This document shows, in pieces, positions 1 to 10,545 of a stretch of DNA of 64,000 bases. The stretch's first letter is position 1, and every line of letters starts with the position of its first letter. The stretch is from contig CM022665.1 of the NCBI GenBank assembly GCA_012295275.1, positions 32,004,022 through 32,068,021 of the forward strand, written 5' to 3'. Source of the stretch: Chrysomallon squamiferum (taxonomy: Eukaryota > Mollusca > Gastropoda > Neomphalida > Peltospiridae). Position numbers and translations under genes: made by a program. The notes under the pieces are model-generated. The model had not been told where the DNA came from. It was given only the letters and a program-made list of their open reading frames with translations, and made no database searches.

Positions 1-95
1 ACAGACTCCTCCCCATAGATGGGAAAAGACATATATGGCCTTTGATAAACCAACTGTTAGGCAAGCACTTAAAAGAGAATAGTTCTGTAGGTATA
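1..95 (-). repeat. SINE-A fragment (body only), cut by window edge
   Basis: The stretch CCCATAGATGGGAAAAGACA followed by ATGGCCTTTGATAAACC matches the plus-strand reading of the SINE at 3190-3290 (CCCATAAACAG..., ATGGCCTATGATAAACC) with the same spacing. It is therefore a second, diverged copy of that body in the same orientation. No tRNA-like head can be recognised to its right, and the tail would lie outside the window. The assignment rests on similarity within the window and on remembered mollusc SINE sequences. Confidence 0.6.
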
Positions 96-812
96 TCAAG
101 GAGCAATCATTTGACAAATCTTCTCACAGCACACACACATGTATGTAATTTTCAATTTTTATCACATTCATAATATAAAACATATTCTAATCATTAGGAA
201 TGAACAATTGTTTGAATGCAATTACTTATTTGATACAAGGTACAATTACAATTCTTAAGAAGAATCAGTCTTGTCTGAAATGATGTTCATCTCTTTATTT
301 CTTACATAATAATGAATGGGATTTGTCTGCCTCAGTTCCTTTCTCTGACAGCAATAAACCAGTTTTCACTGCTGCCATTAAGTAATTTTATAGTTATTGT
401 CAATATGCCACTACAGTACAAACACCATAAACAGCATCATTTCCATTACATCCTAAACTGTATGAATAAATGGATAGACTGATGAACTGATTTATGGATG
501 GATGGATAGTCAGGCAGTTGAATAGATGGATGAATAGTTCGTTCATGTATGCATTGGTATTTGGATTAACAAATTAACAACTATTTTATAAACCTATAAA
601 TGAGTGAAATAACAAGTAAAAAACTGTATATTTCTGGTTACCACAAATCTATGGCCTGCATCAACCCCTCAGTAACAAGATGTGTCTTATTTCCAATTGC
701 CCTTTGTGAGGAAAATAAAAACCATCTTTGTTTTAACTACTGCTTCAGATTTCCAGATATAACCTGCCAAATATATGATTTCTGAAATAACAACATGTAC
801 CAAGAGAAACCA
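96..812. other. AT-rich intergenic DNA with a degenerate GGAT repeat
   Basis: No coding or RNA gene is visible. Positions about 466-545 hold a degraded GGAT/GATG tetranucleotide repeat (ATGGATGGATGGATAG and related steps). A 61-codon open frame at 600-785 has no recognisable protein features and is probably chance. Confidence 0.6.
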
Positions 813-1110
813 ACTACTACACCATTATGGGATATTCCTACAAAGTTAACCTCTATTTCTACTAATTTTAATAAATGCAATTAGAACAGAAAGCCATTAC
901 CCCATTATGGGCTATTCCTACAAATTAACAATATCTAGACAGAAACAAAACTAGCTGCTACCTCATTATGGGCTACTCCTACAAAGTTAACAACATACTG
1001 ATAGAGAAAAATCCCAGCTACTACAGATTTATGGGTTACTCCCAAACATTCAGCAATGTGTAGACAGAAAAGAAACCAGCTGATATTCTCTTGTGGGTTA
1101 TATCAAACCA
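813..1110. repeat. Five-unit tandem array of a SINE-tail-like motif
   Basis: A motif of the form CYATTATGGGCTAYTCCTAC followed by AAAGTTAACAA recurs near 821, 901, 963, 1025 and, more weakly, 1090. The spacing is about 60-80 bp, and a link resembling CTAGACAGAAA-CAGCTACTAC joins the units. The motif resembles the SINE-A tail at 3167-3200 (GCTACCACTGTATGGGTTAC, then TGTTAGCAGCAAG). The array therefore probably arose by amplification of a SINE end. Units differ by roughly 20-30 percent by eye, so it is old. Confidence 0.7.
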
Positions 1111-1147
1111 ACAAAGAAAAGATATATATTTTTATCTTTGATATCAG

Positions 1148-1345
1148 TTATGGTTCACTTCTGTCTGGCTATTTCCTATGACAACCAGTGCCCCATGAAT
1201 GGTGTATCAAATGCTATGGTGTGTGTTTTCCTGCCTACTGAAAGGGACATTAAAAAAAGAATTGATGGTCCATGGAGAGGATTCCTCTGTGATATCAGAA
1301 TTACACAAGAAACATATGAAATGAGTATTCCATGAACTTTCATTT
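1148..1345 (+). repeat. SINE-A body and tail, plus orientation
   Basis: Landmarks of the SINE body occur in order: GGCTATTTCCTATGACAACC, CAGTGCCCCATGAATGG, TGTATCAAATGCTATGGTG, CCTGCCTACTGAAAGGGACA, and then GGATTCCTCTGTGATATCAG. These are the reverse complement of landmarks in the minus-strand copies (for example CATGGCCTATGATAAACC near 3255), apart from the last, which matches remembered versions of the family tail. The tRNA-like head is missing or too degraded to see. An 80-codon frame covering 1093-1335 overlaps this repeat and is not a gene. Confidence 0.7.
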
Positions 1346-3002
1346 TTTATGGGTAGCAGACAGATGAATATAGGGAAAAGATCTGTTAATAAAATAACTT
1401 CTAATTTAAAAAATTTAAAAATTTACTTTAAAAATTAAAGAAAAAAGTAAAATCAAGACATCTTTCTCTACAAAAAAACACAACAAAACAAAACAAAAAA
1501 AAGTTATAATATGCTATAGCAAGCAAATGGGTTTCTCCATCTATTTCAACAATGTCAAATTACAAAATTTAACTAAAAAAACAGATACCATTTTTCAAAA
1601 CTTAAGAGCTCAAAAGAACTCTTCTAAGAAGAAGGTAAGATGTTCTAAAGCAGCTGTTTGTACATCTGACTTCAGTTACCTTAGTAAAAATAGACACACT
1701 TCTGTCATCCATTCTAGAATTTTCCCCAAACAGGTGACATCTGTCTTTCACTCTTTTCTTATACAACATAACTTTTTTCTTCCCCCTACCACTTTGACAG
1801 AGGAAACATATAAATATTTTGACAGTCTCTGCATGTATAACAGTTTAGAAGATGTTCTGGGTCATTTTGAAACCATTAAAAGACTCCAGCATATCAGAGG
1901 ATCAATTTCAATTCAACAAACAGCTTTCTACAACAGAGCTCTTACATCACCTGTTTAGTAAGCATGCAGACCTGGGAGGTTGCACAGCAGTAAATCTAGA
2001 TGTGGCTGTGATGAAATTATCATAAATTTGACTTTGTTTTATAAAGGCCATTAGATAGGAAATCATAATACATCTATAAAAAATGAAGAAGGATAAGTAA
2101 AATAGTATATACATATATGTAGGCATACACATACACAAACATTCTCATAGAAAACCATTTTCTTCACACCAGTCTCTGAGGACACAAATATTATATCATT
2201 ATCATCACCATCATTAACTGTTCTTAGTTTATTAGGCTGAAGAGATAAAATGAAACTGTGGAAATCAGCCATTTTAACTGACCAGTATTTAATATTAAAT
2301 GAAAGTCTGGAATAATTATTAATACTACAGCACAGTAAAATTGAATATTTACCAAAATAATTAAAAAAAATATCTTCCAAGATAATAATTTAAAAAAATA
2401 TATATATATTCATTAAAATAAAAATAAAAATTAGAATACATTTTTAAAAATTTAGTTACAAAAATATAAATAAACAAATATAAAAAGAAAGAAAGAAAAA
2501 CATATTTATTTATTTAAATAAATAATAAGCAAATAAACAGACAAACAAATGCTGCAGACAATTAGAATTACTACTCATTTCCCATAACTGTAAATACAGC
2601 TATTCAGCTGACTTTCTAAACATTAATGATGTTAACCTCCAACTGGAAGAAAAGATCCCAGTGGATTTGGCAAAGTGGCATTGGTTCTTCACCTGAAGTG
2701 GTCACTTCACTAGTAAATTGAATCTCAGTCCTTTGAGACCAGCAGAAAATAAACATTTAAAAAAAATAACTGTATTCACAGCATCCGGAAGAAACTTGGT
2801 AATTCATCTTATACTGCAGGTGAAAAGGGTAAAATTACAGAGAAATCTTTTTTCTTTCTTTTTTCTTTTTCTTTTTTTCTAGAAACAAATCATTTAGCAT
2901 CACAGGTTTTTTTTCTCAACTATGTTTCATTTTTACAATGTATAATTAGATTAGTATATTAATTTGTTAATGAAAACTTAATAGCATCATCAAATTAAGA
3001 CT
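1346..3002. other. AT-rich DNA with one longer open frame and simple sequence
   Basis: No supported gene. The longest non-repetitive open frame in the window runs from 1527 to 1958 (143 codons, ATG start, TAG stop). Its product is basic at the start and Ser/Thr/Phe-rich, with no motif I recognise. A donor-like GAAG|GTAAGA at 1634 and an acceptor-like CACTTTGACAG ending at 1800 lie inside it. Using that intron would shift the frame to a stop within 16 codons, so the splice reading does not support a gene. A/T low-complexity sequence fills about 2385-2530, and a pyrimidine tract lies at 2846-2881. Confidence 0.55.
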
Positions 3003-3390
3003 CAAATATCTTTAATAACATTACAGTATAAGAAAATTAATCTGCTGCTGCCATTCTGTGTTATTCGTACTGATTAGGAGCAAGAAATATATACCTTGCT
3101 ATATAACTTATTAAATTCATAGACAAATATCTTTAATAAAATGATGATATAAGAAAAACAACTATTTGCTACCACTGTATGGGTTACTCTTATCTGTTAG
3201 CAGCAAGATATCTTTTACGTGTCCCTTCCCATAAACAGTATAAACATAAATCATGGCCTATGATAAACCTGTTGTGAGGCACCAGCAGAAATAAGTGAAT
3301 GTGAATCAGGAGAGGATTGACCCTGTGATCTTTCACATCTGAGACTTTCATTTTAACCACTGAGCTACAGATTAATCTATGTTCCCAGTC
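3003..3390 (-). repeat. tRNA-derived SINE-A, nearly complete, with duplicated tail
   Basis: Read on the minus strand this has a pol III promoter. Box A TAGCTCAGTGG (complement of 3357-3367) matches TRGCNNAGYGG fully. Box B GGGTCAATCC (complement of 3314-3323) is one base off GGTTCRANTCC over the bases shown. The body follows (complement of ATGGCCTATGATAAACC near 3255), then the tail (complement of TTAGCAGCAAGATATCTTTTACG near 3196). A second, diverged tail copy lies at 3003-3123, about 121 bp away and starting with the same CAAATATCTTTAATAA motif. The family is abundant in mollusc genomes as I remember it. No flanking target duplication is clear. Confidence 0.82.
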
Positions 3391-5724
3391 CATTTACAAA
3401 GATAAAAACTACAGATTGTGATTATAGAGCATTAACTTTAAAATTTATATATGTAAAACCTTGAATATAACTCATTAAAACTCATTAAATATATCTAACT
3501 GTATAGCAGCTATTATTTATTTTATTAAGTGTCATCATTAATTTTCACCATGCCAGCCTTGAAAACAAGCATAATTAATCAAGGGCGGAAAAAATAAAAA
3601 ATAAAAAATAAAAATAAAAATTTATAACTTAATTAAATTTAAGTAAAAATTAAATCAATATTCTTCTGTGTAATATTTTTAATTACATTATTATATTTAT
3701 TATGAGATAATGTTATTTTTAAATTATTATTAATAGTCAGTTTAATTCACTGCTATGAAAAATAAATTATTTAATAACTATAATATAATCAGACAGAAAG
3801 ATATTAAGAGCTATTTCATGTAAATTTAAAATAAATCAATATTAACCAATATTATAAGGTAGAAAACAAAAAATTGTTAAATCTTTAAAAAAAATATATA
3901 TATATTTTTAATAGTTTAGTTATCACAGTATGTTTGAATAATATTTACAGTAATCAGTGTGAAAGGAAAATGCTGTAAATAATTAATAAGATAAATAAAT
4001 AGAAATATAAATAAATAAGTAAAAAAAGAAATAAATAAAAATAATAATACAAAATAATCAAATAAATAAATATTATAATACTAAAAAAAAATATATAATA
4101 AATAAAAATAGTAATAAATTAAAAAAAAAAATAAAGACAGATAATGAGAATAAATAAACAAGACACAACTCACCAATGCATTTTTCAGTATTTCATCCAT
4201 TATTCCAAAACCTGTGTAACATCCAACATTGTTCAGTGAAAGTTGAACATGTACAAAGTTTGCATATAAACTTCAGTCGTTTCCACAAGAGTAAGCAAAA
4301 AGCTGCAGACACATCTTGATTGCAGCTATTTTTGACACACATTAGCAAGTTACCCACACTGCCACAGGAGATCAAGCCAGAACACAGATGTTTAGCAAAG
4401 TAAAAACCCCCATCATTCCATCTGCTTGGCCACGCCAGGAGAAAGTGAATGCATTAGTGACTTGTACCAAGTTTTTCAGGTACTTCCATAAGTTAACACG
4501 CACTCAAAGCATCAGTGCTCAAAAAGCATGCGTCATTTCAGTCATAATGGAGACATTAGCATGGTGCAGGTAAACCAGAAAAAAGTAAGAAATAACAGAA
4601 ATATTCATATCATCTTTAAGAAAACAAACTCTTCCTGTTTTAGGAAAAACAGGATTTTTAGTTAATGCAGAAGACTGCTGCAGAGATTACGCAAAGAAAA
4701 ACTGAGAAATAAGAATACAATTCTGGCATTTGCTTGTCTGTGCATACTCTGTGAATGATACAGCTGCTGATCAAAGCCATAAATATGAATGCAGAATTAG
4801 CTATAGAGATACCAGGTCTTTTTACTTTCCAGTTTCTTCAAAACCATAATAAATAGAATTTTTATGACAAAATAATGTTTTTTGTTATCAATACTGCAAT
4901 GTATATCTGTTTTACTTGAAAATTGAGCAACTACATGAATAATGACTATGAACTATGAAAAAAAAAAGTCAGTTGCTTAACATGACAAAAAAAAAATCCA
5001 TTGTTTAACTTGCATGTATGAATAAACTAATATCTAAACAAAGCAAAATGATCAAAATGATGATTGCCATCCTGCCTATTATCTTAGCTAATATCTCTGC
5101 TTTCATTCATATGAATAAGGAAGCTATTAAGAAGTTAGGTCTGAAGAAATGTCACTGAAATTAACAGCTCTGTGAAATGTTGCAAACATATGCAATAACA
5201 AATACTGGATCAAAAAAATTATAAATTAAAATAAAATAAAATACTAAAGGAAAGTGTAAGTAAATAAATAAATTCTGATGATGTCCAGTACCTGTGAGAC
5301 TAAAGTTATAATGATAGTAACAAAATTATAAAAAAATAAATATATAATAAAAAAAAATTCAGTGGTCAAACATATACAGAAATTATATATATTTATAAAA
5401 ACCAGTCTACTTTTTCACATTTGTGAAAGCACTTAAAATTAACCACCTTAGAATGTATGTAAGTAAAAGCAAAAATTCATTTTTCTTCAGTCTTGAACAT
5501 TGTAAAAGAAATTAAACAAATTCAGTGACATTTAAGCTTAGAATGAAACAGTTCAGAGAAAATAAAGAAACAAAAGAGATAAATTAACTTTAAAAATATT
5601 ATACTTTGGCCTTTGTCTTCATCAGTTATATGGCTAGCTATAAATAACACATCATGATTTATCTATAAAAAATGAACTAGATAACTATCCTGTAAGCTTA
5701 GTCCTATGACAGATAAAAGTATAA
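3391..5724. other. AT-rich intergenic DNA
   Basis: No gene, RNA or element is recognised. A/T-only low complexity dominates 3590-3640 and 4000-4140 (AAATA/AATAA steps). Two short opposed open frames near 4193-4573 lie in slightly GC-richer sequence and show no recognisable protein motif. Confidence 0.6.
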
Positions 5725-5731
5725 TAAAAAC

Positions 5732-5769
<38 letters not shown>

Positions 5770-5928
5770 TAACAATAACAATAATAATAATAGTAATAGT
5801 TGCGATAACAGTAATAGTAGGGATAGTAGTAGTACTAGTACTACTAGTAGAAATAGTAGTAGTACTAGTTATAATATTAGTAGCAACAGTAATAGTAACA
5901 GTAATAACAATAAAAATAATAATAATTA
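5725..5928. repeat. Degenerate (AAT/AAC/AGT)n trinucleotide repeat
   Basis: About fourteen perfect AAT units grade into AAC, AGT and GAT triplets, keeping a three-base register for about 200 bp. The middle (around 5830-5851) contains AGTAGTACTAGTACTACTAG, which is nearly self-complementary and could form a hairpin. The register explains the 82-codon Ile/Val-rich frame here, which should not be read as a protein. Confidence 0.9.
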
Positions 5929-6059
5929 ACCAGGTTTATACATTCATATTTTAACAACCTTACTGTCCTGCAAAAAGATGAATCTCTTCATTTTTTTTGA
6001 AAAACTAATCCATGTCCTCCTCATTAAAGAGTTGCAAGTAAATGATCTGTTTCCAAATC

Positions 6060-6610
6060 ACACAATGAATTGTCCAAGCCTAAATGATAGCAGTGTTGGG
6101 TAACCCTATGTCCTGACCACAACTAAACAACAATGAAGAAGTCAAAATGGTGATGGCTGTAATTCTTGTCACCAATAAATTGTTATGTAATCATACAATG
6201 AAATCTCCTGTCCATAGCTGAATGATAGTGAAGAAATTAGAATGGGAAAACTTGCCAGTACAAATCACAAATAAATTAACTGTGATAGAGTCACACAAAG
6301 GGAGTGACCCTCCCTAGCAGGTGGATATCAAAAGTGGGTGTGGCAGAGGATGGGTCACAGTGAGCTAGGTGCAACCCTGAAGGAGCCCTCAGATTTATTA
6401 TAACAGCAACAAGACCTGTCAATCTGGGGAGGTATCAAATTACCTGTGATCACCTGGTTGATGTTTCCCAACAGTGGTTGAATATTTTGAGAAGTCAATC
6501 ACAATTACAGGACTCCTTTCTTCTGGGTAAAATGTGTGTGTGGTGTGGGTTGATTTACCCAAACCGTTAGTATCAGGTTACAGCAGTTTAGCCATTCAAT
6601 CAAAATTGAA
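6060..6610. other. Unclassified GC-richer block, possible repeat
   Basis: This segment is less AT-rich than its surroundings and free of simple repeats. It carries a small inverted motif, GGGAGTGACCCTCCC (6301-6315), with GGGTAACCC at 6099-6107 and GGGTTGATTTACCC at 6547-6560. The ends might mark an old transposable element, but I could not show terminal repeats or a target duplication. Stops occur in all frames. Confidence 0.35.
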
Positions 6611-8881
6611 TTATGTAAAATTACTGGTTACCCATCATTACGTTGTCACTACTGTGAACAAAAGATAATTTAACATGAATGAACTACACAGTAGAAGATA
6701 ATACAAAGGGATCCAGATGTAATCCCTAGTTAATTTCCTACCTAGAGGGATTTTCAGCATCATCATTTGGCAGCTGCTATTATGTCAGAAATGAAAGAAA
6801 CAATGTTTTTTATAAACATACATTACACAGTGGTTGTTTTTCACATTCTCTCCTTTTTCTTCTTTTGTGTGTGTGCATGGGTTTGGTGTGTCTTTTTAAA
6901 ATATTATTTTTGTGTGCTTTTTTGTGCTTCTTTTTTTTTGATATATTTTTTTCTTGCTTTCCTTATTGTTTTCTGCTGTCCATTATGAAATCTTTGAATA
7001 GACTTCAAATATTATATTCATCTTCAGTATATTTTCAGACTGTGTATTAAATATCTTAATGGTATCTTTCTGTCAAATCATTTTCTTTTAGATTATTTCT
7101 TTGTCGATATTAAACCTTTCACAGATCTTTCCTTTAGACATCACTATATCTTCTTTTTATAAATATTCAACTTATATCTATATAGTCTATATTCATATAC
7201 AGCATTGTATTCCATCCAGATAATAATGCATTAAATTACATACTGTAAATAAATAATTAAAAAATGTTTATATTATATAATACTGAGTTTTGCAATGCCA
7301 TAAAAATGCTTAATATCATTAAATATAAACAAGGATAGAAAATGACCATGTTGTATTTGTACTAAAATTAAGCTAAACAACTTTACTCATATATATTTCA
7401 ACTTATTTACAAACATAATTTGAATGGAAATAATGCCATTCATGTAGACCATAATCATTTATCTAAAATAAAATATTAAATACAACAACTACTACTTGAA
7501 AGTATGATTTTGCAATGAACTTTGTACAAAAATGTAATCATTAAATTTTCTTATATGTTCCTTTTTTTGCTACAATTTATTTATAAAACCATTATTTTAG
7601 TTATTGCTTCATTTGGATTATTTCCATCAGTTGCTTGTCAAGTCTGGGTGTATTGCTGTGTTGATTAATGGCTGGCTTTAATAACTTCCGGTTCAGACAT
7701 AGAGTACAAGATGCAATCTCAAAGATATGGCTTCTAATCACATGAATTCAATTTATTTTAGAAAAAAAACAACAAAAAAAAACCCCAACTAAAAACAGGT
7801 GTCTTGAAACTTCTATACAGGAAATGTAACTGTCTTGGTAAGGATAAACTTTCTCTTGGGTAATGTCATTTCTAAGAATTTTTATTTTTTTTATTATTAC
7901 ATTTTAAATAAAGTTTTGTTTGTGACTAATAAATAAAGATAGGTAAGTGTATGTAACCTTGACATTAAAACTGTTTCAGACACTGGCATAGATTAATTGA
8001 TAATACAAATTTATTTAAAGAAATTGCTTTTACAAAAATATTTTCTAAATATAATAACTCTAAGAAGCAACTGAAAATAAATTTCTTGCTTATGAAGATT
8101 TTGATATGTTCAATATAAGAAGGTTAAAAACAGACTTAAAACTAAATACGAAGAACAGAGGCATATAATCTATGCAATAAGAGAGAGACAAAAAGAGAGA
8201 AAATATGAAAAAGTATCTACAGATTTATAACAGTAAAGATACAAAACCAAAAAAAAAACCCAGAAAGATTCATGTGAGATCCTCTTTCCAGCACATAATA
8301 CTATACAATCTGCTAAGTAGCCATAGAGATAATGTAATCAGAATGAGAAAATATGCATTCTGTCTGAGAAGCAATTACTTTTGATGTTTTACTTGTTAGA
8401 TAAGAACATGTCTTATTAAAGGTAAGAAAATGAAAGCACAGTTGAGTAGCAAAGCAATTTCTGAAAACAAAAGATGTTGGTCTGATACTTTAATTAGCAA
8501 CTCCCCATCTGTTTGTGCTTACAACATACAATAAGCACCATGGCTTCCTTATCACAGAAGCAGGCTGTCTGAAAGGTATATAACAACTTGGCAAACTTCC
8601 ATCTCCTTCTGTTCATTCATAAAACATTTGGTATTGGCATAGGAATGAAACTGCTTAGTTGAAGAATATATAGGCCTATATACATATACATAATGCAAAT
8701 TATTTTGTATTATTTATCTGACTAGATGCCTAGAGATGTAGAAAGGTAGGAGAAAAGGTGATATTTTAGGAAATGAATAAATCATGTCTGAGAACTTTAT
8801 GCCTACAGTAAATATGTCAACATAATAGAATACACCTTATGAACCTCAACATCTCAAATGTACATTATGTTAGATAGATGG
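6611..8881. other. AT-rich intergenic DNA
   Basis: Nothing gene-like. A T-rich pyrimidine stretch at about 6836-6980 produces two overlapping Phe/Cys-rich open frames that are artefacts of base composition. The rest is unique-looking AT-rich sequence. Confidence 0.6.
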
Positions 8882-8955
8882 ATATATATATATATATGTA
8901 TACATATATGAAAATACTTACTGATAAATGGGATTATTTCATTCTAAAAGGATTA

Positions 8956-8991
<36 letters not shown>
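8882..8991. repeat. Two (TA)n microsatellites
   Basis: A short TA run lies at 8882-8896, extended by TGTATACATATATG. A longer perfect one lies at 8957-8991, about 17 units. They are separated by 55 bp of unique sequence. Confidence 0.95.
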
Positions 8992-8994
<3 letters not shown>

Positions 8995-9742
8995 AAAATA
9001 AGCAAATTAATTTAACTAGATAAATATGAAATAACAGACCAGTAGGTTTACTACATCACCATATGAGATCAGATCAAAATATTTGTGTATCTTAACAGAA
9101 CAATATATTAGAAAAAGGTATTAATATATCTTTATATATCAACTAATTATGCTACAAGTCACTGCAAAGAAATTTATGTTTTATATATTGCATCTCCCTA
9201 TCATCAATATAAAATTATATTTCTAAATATCCCACTGCACTGGTTACAAAACACCCATCTTTCAAGAATGGAAATAAAACAGACAATTTTAAAAGAGTTG
9301 GATCACTGGGTATAACATATGGTCAGCATGGCAGATATCAACCATAAGCAATTTGAGACTGACAAGTATCAATGATAAAACTCAGTCAAGTCTTCCAGTG
9401 ATGGGATGGAAGACTGCCAAACATATTCTGATCATTCACACTCTCTAAGATTAGGCCCAAGATGGCAATTATGATTTGATTGGTTTATAATTGCCAGGTA
9501 AACAGTTCTGGGAGAAGCTTCCTCCCTTGAAGAGTTCTGCTTCCCGTTTTCCAGGTGTTTTTCATAATAACTGGCAGCATGAAGGTTTAGGAAACTGGGC
9601 AGTAGGTTAATACAGCTGCAGATTTACTGGACAGGCCACCTCATTAGTTCCCTCTGTGATAGCTACCTGTGACAACAGCTGCTGCAGAAGGCACTGAAGT
9701 GATTTACTGGATAGAATCACCTTCTGTTGGAGTGTTAAGTCT
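8992..9742. other. Intergenic DNA, GC-richer from 9300
   Basis: No gene seen. At 9612-9722 the phrase GATTTACTGGA occurs twice (near 9618 and 9701) in related contexts about 83 bp apart, which suggests an old local duplication. Confidence 0.5.
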
Positions 9743-9850
9743 GTACTAATTCCTAAATATTTTTTCTCTCATATTCAAAAACAATAATCAAGAGATATCT
9801 GGTACTAATTCTAGAAATGTTTTTCTCATACTTAAAAAATAATCAGGACA
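9743..9850. repeat. Diverged tandem dimer, period about 59 bp
   Basis: GTACTAATTCCTAAATATTT with TCTCATATTCAAAAACAATA near 9743 is echoed by GTACTAATTCTAGAAATG with TCTCATACTTAAAAAATAAT near 9802. The second copy is offset by about 59 bp, with several substitutions and small indels. Confidence 0.7.
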
Positions 9851-10012
9851 TGGCAAAATAATTAACTTATGACTGAAGCACTTGATCTCATTTATAAAAG
9901 TAAACACTAATTTAGTTCTACTAAGTTGCGATGAAAGTGTGGGGCTCTCATCTACTTGTACATATGAGTTATTTCCTGTCTCAGTCAATGGTCCATGGTT
10001 GATTGTATTCTC

Positions 10013-10508
10013 CTACCTATGGGAAGGTGCAACCTTTAATTAATATGACTGAAATACAATTCTTTTGTCATGTTATCATTATAAAATATTATTAAACAAA
10101 CCAATAATTTTGCTACAAGTACAGGCTGGACTGGAAAATTATTTTCAAAATGTAATAAAGAATCATAGACATATATAAAGCTGTAGATTTATTCAAAATC
10201 TACCCTATGGGAAGCTGCAACCTTTAATTAATATGACTGAAATACAATTCTTTTGTCATGTTATCATTATAAAATATTATTAAACAAACCAATAATTTTG
10301 CTACAAGTACAGGCTGGACTGGAAAATTATTTTCAAAATTTGTCATGATTTATTCAAAATTATGCAAAAATATTGATTGAAAACAAACCATTATAAAAAT
10401 TTTAAACAAACCAATAATTTTGCTACAAGTACAGGCTGGACTGGAAAATTATTTTCAAAATGTAATAAAGAATCATAGACATATATAAAGCTGTAGATTT
10501 ATTCAAAA
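10013..10508. repeat. Near-identical tandem duplication, three copies
   Basis: Positions 10021-10151 recur at 10209-10339 (offset 188) with a single G/C difference. Positions 10093-10198 recur exactly at 10403-10508 (offset 310). The 63 bp between copies two and three contains partial echoes (ATTTATTCAAAATTATGC; ACAAACCATTATAAAAATT). More than 99 percent identity contrasts with the roughly 70-80 percent of the other tandem repeats here, so this one is young, recently homogenised, or an assembly error. No coding content. Confidence 0.97.
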
Positions 10509-10521
10509 GCAAGGCAACAAT

Positions 10522-10545
10522 AAAAAAAAAAAAAAAAAAAAAAAA
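10522..10545. repeat. Poly(A) tract, 24 bases
   Basis: A perfect run of 24 A lies 13 bp after the third copy of the tandem duplication. It could be the end of a retroposed sequence or a simple homopolymer. No polyadenylation signal or target duplication is evident. Confidence 0.9.

Noticed and set aside
1093-1335. 80-codon frame with a signal-peptide-like start
   Set aside because: It lies on SINE-A (1148-1345) and begins at a non-ATG codon; the hydrophobic start is a composition effect.
1527-1958. 143-codon open frame, the longest non-repetitive one
   Set aside because: No recognisable motif, Ser/Thr/Phe-rich composition, and its internal splice-like sites would break the frame. A frame of this length is plausible by chance in 64 kb, so it is described but not called a gene.
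3300-3390. A functional tRNA gene on the minus strand
   Set aside because: Boxes A and B are good, but the arms do not pair as a cloverleaf and a SINE body and tail follow. It is a tRNA-derived SINE.
5706-5954. 82-codon Ile/Val-rich membrane-like peptide
   Set aside because: Produced by AAT/AGT triplets holding register; not a membrane protein.
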